This document shows positions 57,740 through 64,000 of a stretch of DNA of 64,000 bases, in pieces (positions within the stretch are counted from its first letter, which is position 1; each line of letters starts with the position of its first letter). Source of the stretch: Aplectana chamaeleonis (Eukaryota; Nematoda; Chromadorea; Rhabditida; Cosmocercidae); contig JAPDOI010000066.1 in NCBI GenBank assembly GCA_029168955.1, forward strand, positions 399,501 to 463,500, given 5' to 3'. Both the position numbers and the translations under genes were made by a program. The notes under the pieces were generated by a model. That model made no database searches. It was not told where the DNA came from and was given only the letters and a program-made list of their open reading frames with translations.

Positions 57740-58195
57740 GCCGAGAAATAGCCGCGAAATAGCCGAGAAATAGCCGCTAAATAATGCTCGCCGAGAAATA
57801 GCCGCCAAATAATGCTTGCCGCGAAATAGCCAGAAATAGCCGGGAAATAATGCTCTCCCGGTGGATATACGGAGCATTCCAGAGGCATGAATCTCATGTC
57901 AGCACCTCAGTCGAATCAATTACCCAAGTTTGAGATACTTGGATCTCGCTTAGCCTCTGGAGGCCCCGCCAACAGCTGGCGGCCCCAGATGGTAGCTCGG
58001 CGAGCCGGCGACGGTTGCGTCTTGGTCAATTTTGTTTACTTCTGAGTATTTCTCGGTAACATCTCGATAATTTCTCGGCTACTTTATGTCCGTTCCGTGA
58101 AAAGCCGAGAAATAGCTGCGAAATAGCCGGGAAATAGCCCACCAGGAGCCGCTGCGGAGCCTGGTGGGCTATTTCACGGCTATTTCGCGGCCAAA
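57740..58195. repeat. GAAATAGCCG short tandem and inverted repeats
   Basis: Multiple copies of gccgagaaatagccgc and its inverse gcggctatttctcggc flank the partial SL1 region. The right cluster forms a hairpin around 58140-58165. This may be one decayed fold-back element. Confidence 0.65.
57918..57934 (+). other. Partial SL1 copy (17/17 nt of the SL1 3' part)
   Basis: The sequence AATTACCCAAGTTTGAG is identical to the last 17 nt of SL1. The first five SL1 bases are replaced by gaatc. It is followed by atacttggatctcgcttagc, with no SL RNA stem or Sm site. An exact 17-mer in 64 kb is very unlikely by chance. Confidence 0.8.
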
Positions 58196-59802
58196 ACTCT
58201 AAGAGTATGCAGCGGTGGTCATTGACCTCGCTTTTTGTTGTCAATGGACAAACAAGAGAACAATCAGTTCTGAGGACTGTTCTACTGCACATATTTAGCG
58301 AGAGAGAGCTTTTTGGGATGAGCTCAAGAACTGAGCAGGACATCAATCAACCCCGAAAAGTTCACCAAACCATGGAAAACTGTGACATACCTTTCTCAGC
58401 AGATTCTCTTCTTTCAAATCCGTGTCTGACTGTGAAGGGTTATGCACTGCATTGCAAGAGTTCCCTGCGTGAGCTTGATTGAGCACAGTGTAACTGATTC
58501 CTGTAAAAACATACAGTAGCGCGCAAGTTTTTGTTTGTAAAAAGAGTGTTTTGTGACGTTTTTTGCTCACACAACTCTGTGAAATATTGCCGCGACTTCG
58601 CCGCAACTCCTCCGGTTTGACGCCTGTTGGAGGAGTTGCGGAGGAGACGCGAGGCAGAACCGCGGACGATTCTTTATTGACCAAATCGCGATGGGGTCGC
58701 GGAAGAGTTCCGGAGTCGCTTGGGAGTCGCGGGATGGTCCGGGATCGCGAAGGAGTCGTGGGGCAGTAGCGGAAGAGTCACGGCAATATTTCTCAGAGAA
58801 AGCGCCACATCGCCATATCTCTCTTCAAAATTGACGAAATGAAAATTTGAGGTAGTTTTCGTGTTCCTCTCAGTGAAGCAAATGTAGAGAGTCATTGCGA
58901 CTCCGGTATCCTGTTGAAAAAGGTGTATTTCCTTCTTAAATTCATGTCGACCACAGATCTGAAAATGAAAGATTTCTGCTATCATGATCATCTGACCAGT
59001 TCATAGTGAGGAATTTGTTGGTGCAAATATGCATTTTTCGATGCACTTCTTGAGTTCAATCTACTAATTTCTAATACTATCGTATAGGACTCAATGGAAG
59101 CGATTTAGAAATTACTTCAAAATTGAAATCGGACCACCTTGAGGCAAGTTATGGGGATGCAGGGCTTTGTGAGCGCAAAAAAAAACGCCGCAAAATGCTT
59201 TTCCTGAAAAAAATTGTGCGGTTTTGTACCTTAGGGGTACAATTTTATATTATAGTCCGCCCACCGTGTATAGCGACCCTGCCAGCGCGAGAATTCGTGA
59301 GAAGCTACACGGAAAAAGTGGGCCCCGCTCACAACACCCTAGAAGCATAATCATGCGTTTCGACCCCGAAAAGGTAACCAAAATGTTTGCAAACGGAAAA
59401 ATTAGTTTGTGTGGCGATGCTCAGAAGCATAATGTACAATACCAGAGCTCTTGGTTCCCTTTCCGGGGCGGTGTGCGCAGTTAGGCTTTTAGGGCGGGGT
59501 CGACTTTTTCCTTGAAGTTTCTGCCTTATTAGAGTGAATTAAGATCTCGCGCTCGGCAGGGTTGCTATTCACGGTGGATGGGCTATTATATCATATTTTA
59601 CTCCTCATGTTGCACTGTGACTTCAAAGCTGTTTAGCACAGCGAGGCACTGCTCTGCAGTGCAAATAAACCATAGATCCTAAAGCACGCCCACAAGTACG
59701 CCGCGAAGCGGCGTGGGTGTGCACCTTGTCGATTCATATCCGAGAAAACGCGAAAAATGTTCTGTTCCAAACCGTCTCGATTCTCAAACGAACGGCCTCA
59801 TA

Positions 59803-60003
59803 CACCGTCGTTCTCTGAGCCAAATTCCGGTCCGCAGTTGCGGACAACGGCTGTTGCATCACGCAACAGGATGACAATCGGGCTGGGACCACTTTGTCCC
59901 GGGGCGATTCACCTGTCTCCCAGCACGAATATCATAGTTTCGCGTGATGCAACAGTCGTAGTCCCCGATTGTGGACCAGAATTCGGCTCCAAGAACGACA
60001 GTG
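59803..60003. mobile_element. Palindromic TA-type element, subfamily E, copy 4
   Basis: The left end caccgtcgttctctgagcca and the right end tcggctccaagaacgacagt are inverted. The arms share ccggtccgcagttgcgg, acggctgttgcatcacgcaa and the inverse. It is closely related to 36346-36540; the flanking TA is clear only on the left. Confidence 0.82.
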
Positions 60004-60023
60004 CGTACTCAGGCTTCTCGCGA

Positions 60024-60200
60024 TCCCGAGCCGCCTGACAGTTCGGCTCGTGTTCCCAATCTACCAGTCGGCTTCTGTTGCTGTCCGGGCCACCGGAGTT
60101 GCTCTCCGGGCTACTCCGGTTCGTCCGAACAGCAACAGCAGTGGTCCAGAGATTGGAAGAACGAGCCGAACTGTTGGGCGGCTCCGATTCCTGTTCGGTG
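60024..60200. repeat. Palindrome adjoining the subfamily E element
   Basis: The segment gagccgcctgacagttcggc (then tcgtgttcccaatc) pairs with gattggaagaacgagccgaa (then ctgttgggcggctc). The centre, near 60115, is ccggagttgctctccgggctactccgg. It is probably another small fold-back element. Confidence 0.8.
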
Positions 60201-60823
60201 CGGCTCGAGGCCGAGAGTCGCCCGTGTATTATGAGCAGGATGTTAATCAGAAGGCAATGAAAATTCCTTGCGCTACCCAAGTGTTAATCATGAGTTCAAT
60301 AGCTACTTGTCTACGCCTTCAATAAGGGTGAATAATGCGAGTTTTCATGAGACAAATGGTTGTCCTATATGCGTCGAATCGTGCATTTGTCCGTACTTTC
60401 ACTCTCAAAATTATATATTGAGTTATTGTATAATGATACGTTGTCACAGCAAAATGAGGAGTTTTGTTTTTTGTTCCGTTGTTGGTCCAGAGGTGTTATC
60501 GTTTGTGCTCCACTACAACATGGAGTCTTATCTTTCAAGGAAATCCAAATTTTACGACCCGAACATGTGGACCATTGAGTACTTTGAACATTCCAACAGC
60601 TGTATGCGTCATCTAGTTCTGTTTTTGCTAACGAAGATAACCCAGCACTATCTGTGCATTCAGAGAGGGGCAGATAAGGAGTCAATAGAACGACGTTGAC
60701 TTTTCTCATGGAACGAGCCTATGCATGGATATACGATACCTGCGGAGGGAATGAACTTGTCATCAAGTAAGCTGAACTTTTTTTTTCGTTGGTGTTTTTC
60801 ACTGGTTAAAGTCTATCCGATTG

Positions 60824-61023
60824 AGACTGTCTGCCCACGCAGCGGTCGGCTTGCGTGTGTATTTGGATGAGCCTTCCCATTGCTGTAAACAGTTTGTCGG
60901 GATATTATTCACCATTCGTCCAGTATTCCATTATTCACTATTCGTCCAGTATTTCCAAGTTCGAAAAATGCCTTCGAGACAGCCGTTCGACACGTACGCC
61001 GACCGCGTGGGCGGACAGTCTCT
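60824..61023. mobile_element. Small TIR element (200 bp)
   Basis: The left end GAGACTGTCTGCCCACGCAG (then cggtcggc) and the right end gccgaccgcgtgggcggaca (then gtctc) form TIRs of about 26 bp. The interior contains tandem ttcaccattcgtccagtatt / attcactattcgtccagtat units (60905-60955). Confidence 0.85.
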
Positions 61024-61236
61024 TTCGGGTAGACTTTACGCACACATGCATCTGCAAAAGTAGTACGGTCTGATCATGTTTTCCCTTCGATTCTTTTTTT
61101 TGCATATGTTTCAGCGCTGTTGCTGGTGTTTTGATTTTGAACGTATTTTTCTACTTATTCAATTCAGTATTCATTCTTATTGATTATTTCGATTCGCCAT
61201 GGACTCGCAGGTTCAAAATACAACAGGACAAAAAGG

Positions 61237-61385
61237 TATAGCCTAGCTCTCTCATTTTGAGCTGGTCGACGTAAGGCTTATCGGGCTTATCCTGGCAAAA
61301 TCACTTTATCGTTGTTATGTTCTGCCATGACCGTCCGCTCCGCTGCTTGCTCCGGCCGTACTCATCCGAGCAAGCTAGGCTTTAT
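61237..61385. mobile_element. 150-bp interspersed TIR repeat, copy 3
   Basis: It starts tatagcctagctctctcatt and ends actcatccgagcaagctagg (then ctttat). It is the best-preserved copy of the family at 19661 and 30881; its ends TATAGCCTAGCT and AGCTAGGCTTTA are inverted. Confidence 0.8.
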
Positions 61386-62123
61386 GTACTCACGTATGTA
61401 AATTTATGGTTGATTTTCACTTTGTTGTCATTAAATTTTCTGAAGGGTATTAATCATTGCTGAACTTTTCAAGTGCATATGGAATGATGCAGAACTAAGC
61501 TAGCACTCAATAGAACAACGCTCCACGGCTAATCGTCGTAGCGAACCGGCGCGCTTCACACTATTCCTCCTTCGTTAATCGTTTCTTTCTTAAAAAACCG
61601 AAGGTCCTGTTGTTTGAAAAAAGAAGGGAACCACAATAGGTCATAGTGACCATTCCAAATGAATTGTACTTCTCTAGAACCATTTTTCGGACGAAAAGTT
61701 CGAATATGCCCATCGCAGCTGCCTAGACCCACTCTGAAAAAAGTTATAGGCATTTTTTCTCTGATTTCCGTACCTATTGTGCTCTCCAAAAAGCGCATTA
61801 TTTTTTACTATAATCCGAAAACGGACCTCATAATCGTGTTCAGCGCCCAAAACTACCCCACTAAGCGAAGTTTGGTTGAAGGAACATTTTCCAAACTTTG
61901 CGCAGACTAACAGCGTTTTGGACTTGCAGCAACATCAATTGTAATTTGTCCAAACAATGCTGACCACAACTTTAGTCACGCTTGTCATGGTGTTCCCTCT
62001 TTTGCTTCAGTTATCCGCGTCACTCCGCGGCGGAAATATCAGCTCATTCTCGGGACAGACCGTGATAATGGGAAGATGGGGTGTTACATCGTACGAACTC
62101 TTGATATAATGTTACCAGCGGCA

Positions 62124-62310
62124 GAGGCCGGCTGACGCCGGCCTCTCCCGCTGGGGTCCGGCTACGCCGGCCCATTTGCCGGCTTCGCCGGCATCTTGAG
62201 TGCAATCGACATCCGCTGATTCTATGTGAGTTGGCGTTCAGAAGTTCTCACGCTTGCCGGCTATCGCCGGCCTCTGTCGCTGGAGTCCGGTTGCGCCGGC
62301 CCATGAGCTG
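62124..62310. repeat. GCCGGC-rich hairpin units, two direct copies
   Basis: The unit gaggccggctgacgccggcc (then tct.ccgctgg.gtccgg and gccggccca) at 62126-62200 recurs at 62250-62310 (ttgccggctatcgccggcct, then ctgtcgctggagtccggttg). Each unit contains hairpins of the form gccgg...ccggc. Confidence 0.75.
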
Positions 62311-62739
62311 GTTTCGACGACAACGCTCGAGCAATCAGAAGTTACTAAGCATTTCAAACCTCGCAAACCTTGCTAACCTATTTTCTTATGCAGTTGCACA
62401 CCGACCCTTCTCTAGTTTTAGGAGGTCCTAAAATGGTAGCTCATTCATATCCATTTCTGTCATGATAAAGACAACCGCTGTTTCAGATTTAGTAAAGGCC
62501 TCCATGACCAACCGACACCCTGCTACTTTTATTGCCAAATGAAGTATAATGATGTTTGTGTTTTCTGGATGCATATTTTGATTAACTCACATTTCCATCG
62601 TATATAAACCCGATTTAGAAAGTTTGGTGCATATAAACAGCTAAGCAGTTGAAATGAGTAGTTAAGGGGGAGGGGCTTGAAGAAAGGGGTGGTATACACT
62701 CTCTCATAGACGCACAAAACGATTTTGAAGTTCTGCGTT

Positions 62740-64000
62740 CACCCACTTCGGTCCCGCACACTTTCTACGGTGTCCGGCGCACTCCCACTTGGATCCCGCA
62801 CACTCTCTATGGCGTCTGGCGCACTCCCACTTGGGTCCCACACACCTTACACGGTGTCCGGCTCACTCCCACTTCGGTCCCTCACACTTCCTACGACGTC
62901 CGGCGCACGCGCATTTGGGTCCCACACACCTTCTGCGGCGTCGTGCGCATTCCCACTTGAGGCCCGCCAACTTTCTACGGCGTCCTGCACACTCCCGATG
63001 GGGTCCCGCACACATTCTACGTCGTCGGCCGCACTCTACCTTGGGTCCCGCACGCTTTTTATGGCGTTCTGCGCACTCCCACTTGGGTATCGCACACTTT
63101 TTATGAGTCCTGCGCACTCCCACTTGGGTTCCGCACACTTTCTACGGCGTCTGGCGCACTCTACCTTGGGTCCCGCACACTATCTACGGCGTCCGGCGCA
63201 CTTCCACTTGGGTCTCGCACACTTTCTTCGGCGTCCGGCGCACTCGCATTTGGGTCCCACATACTTTCTCTGGCGTCCGGCGCACTCTACCTTGGGTCAC
63301 GCACACTTTTTACGGCGTTCTGCGCACTCCTACTTGGGTCCCGCACATTTTCTATGGCGTCCTGAGCACTCCCACTTGGGTCCCCCGCCCACTTTCTTCG
63401 GCGTATGGCGCACTCGCATTTGGATCCCACACATTTTCTACGGCGTCCTGCGCACTCCCACTTGGGTCCCGCCCACTTCCTACGGCGTCCGGCGCACTCT
63501 ACCTTGGGTCCCGCACGCTTTTTATGGCGTTCTGCGCACTCCCACTTGGGTCTCGCACACTTTTTATGAGTCCTGCGCACTCCCACTTGGGTTCCGCACA
63601 CTTTCTACGGCGTCCGGCGCACTCTACCTTGGGTCCCGCACACTATCTACGGCGTCCGGCGCACTTCCACTTGGGTCTCGCACACTTTCTTCGGCGTCCG
63701 GCGCACTCGCATTTGGGTCCCACATACTTTCTCTGGCGTCCGGCGCACTCTACCTTGGGTCACGCACACTTTTTACGGCGTTCTGCGCACTCCTACTTGG
63801 GTCCCGCACATTTTCTACGGCGTCCTGCGCACTTCCACTTGGATCCCGCATGCTTCCTACGGCGTCCGGCGCACTCCCACTTAGATCCCGCACACTCCCT
63901 ACGGCGTCTGGCGCACTGCCACTTGGGTTCCACAGACTTTCTACAGCGTGTGGCGCACTCCCACTGTGATCCCGCATACTCCCTACGGCGTCTGGCGCAC
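62740..64000. repeat. 42-bp satellite array 2, related to array 1 (runs past window end)
   Basis: The monomer is approximately TTTCTACGGCGTCCGGCGCAC, then TCCCACTTGGGTCCCGCACAC. It has the same 42-bp period, orientation and landmarks (GGCGCAC.CYCRSTTGGGTCCCGCACAC) as the array at 7750-11570. A higher-order copy of about 465 bp (11 monomers plus 3 bp) is visible: the block from 63128 recurs from 63593. Because 42 is a multiple of 3, a 414-codon frame is open on + and others on -. There is no signal peptide, promoter or splice evidence that it is a gene. Confidence 0.9.

Larger units (their letters stand above)
57711..59802. other. GAAATAGCC repeats, partial SL1 copy and unassigned DNA
   Basis: Reiterated CGAGAAATAGCCG units occur at 57740-57860 and 58040-58195, the latter folding around ccaccaggagccgctgcgga / gcctggtggg. 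A 17-nt SL1 match lies at 57918-57934. Reiterated GGAGTCGCGG-type units occur at 58580-58790. The rest shows no recognised gene. Confidence 0.5.
60201..62739. other. Mostly unassigned DNA with two small elements
   Basis: Apart from 60824-61023, 61237-61385 and the GCCGGC hairpins at 62124-62310, I recognise nothing. A 143-codon open frame at 60268-60699 (+) has no domain I know, and its length is within chance expectation for this window. Confidence 0.4.

Noticed and set aside
60268..60699. 143-codon open frame as a host exon
   Set aside because: No recognised domain, start is not ATG, and several frames of this length are expected by chance in 64 kb.
62725..63969. 414-codon + strand open frame in satellite array 2
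   Set aside because: Same cause: period divisible by 3. Opposing frames of up to 104 codons are open over the same bases.

Overview
This window is nuclear DNA of a nematode. The strongest evidence is an exact copy of the 22-nt nematode spliced leader SL1 at 48293-48314. The abundance of RTE and CR1-like non-LTR retrotransposons and short inverted-repeat elements resembles a clade V parasite (hookworm or strongylid type), but that narrower placement is inference. There are no operons, no recognisable rRNA or tRNA genes, and very little host coding sequence. Most of the 64 kb is mobile DNA, decayed mobile DNA and tandem repeats.

Host gene: the only gene I recognise is a split membrane-protein gene on the + strand. 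Its last three coding exons (32853-32953, 35172-35289, 35395-35636) join in consistent phase and match the C-terminal half of the DRAM/Frag1/Sfk1 family. Its introns hold several DNA elements, and a poly(A) signal follows at 35675. Its 5' exons were not found with confidence; 25146-25271 is a weak candidate.

Retrotransposons: a nearly full-length CR1-like element (about 48293-52303, +) begins exactly with SL1, followed by an ORF1 and an ORF2 (endonuclease plus reverse transcriptase). A 5'-truncated, frameshifted RTE-type element lies at 39262-41935 (-), and a second, more decayed RTE fragment at 26372-27690 (+).

DNA elements: 12.4-21.6 kb is a nested stack. It holds three hAT-like non-autonomous elements with CAGGG termini and 8-bp target duplications (12419-14719, 16051-18515, 18518-21565), which contain or abut smaller elements. 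At least four TIR subfamilies use TTAA targets (piggyBac-like), with two empty sites visible inside the window. Several palindromic elements have TA duplications. A mariner pseudogene lies at 36543-37372. A 2.2-kb element with GGGGTGGTAGTAA ends spans 3911-6073.

Tandem repeats: two related 42-bp satellite arrays lie 51 kb apart in the same orientation (7750-11570, and 62740 to the window end). There are also (CA)n, (TA)n and a 1.27-kb compound (GT)n tract, a 40-bp tandem repeat, a 22-bp GC-rich repeat and a 0.7-kb tandem duplication (52457-54386). The long open frames in the satellites and microsatellites follow from period length and are not evidence of genes.
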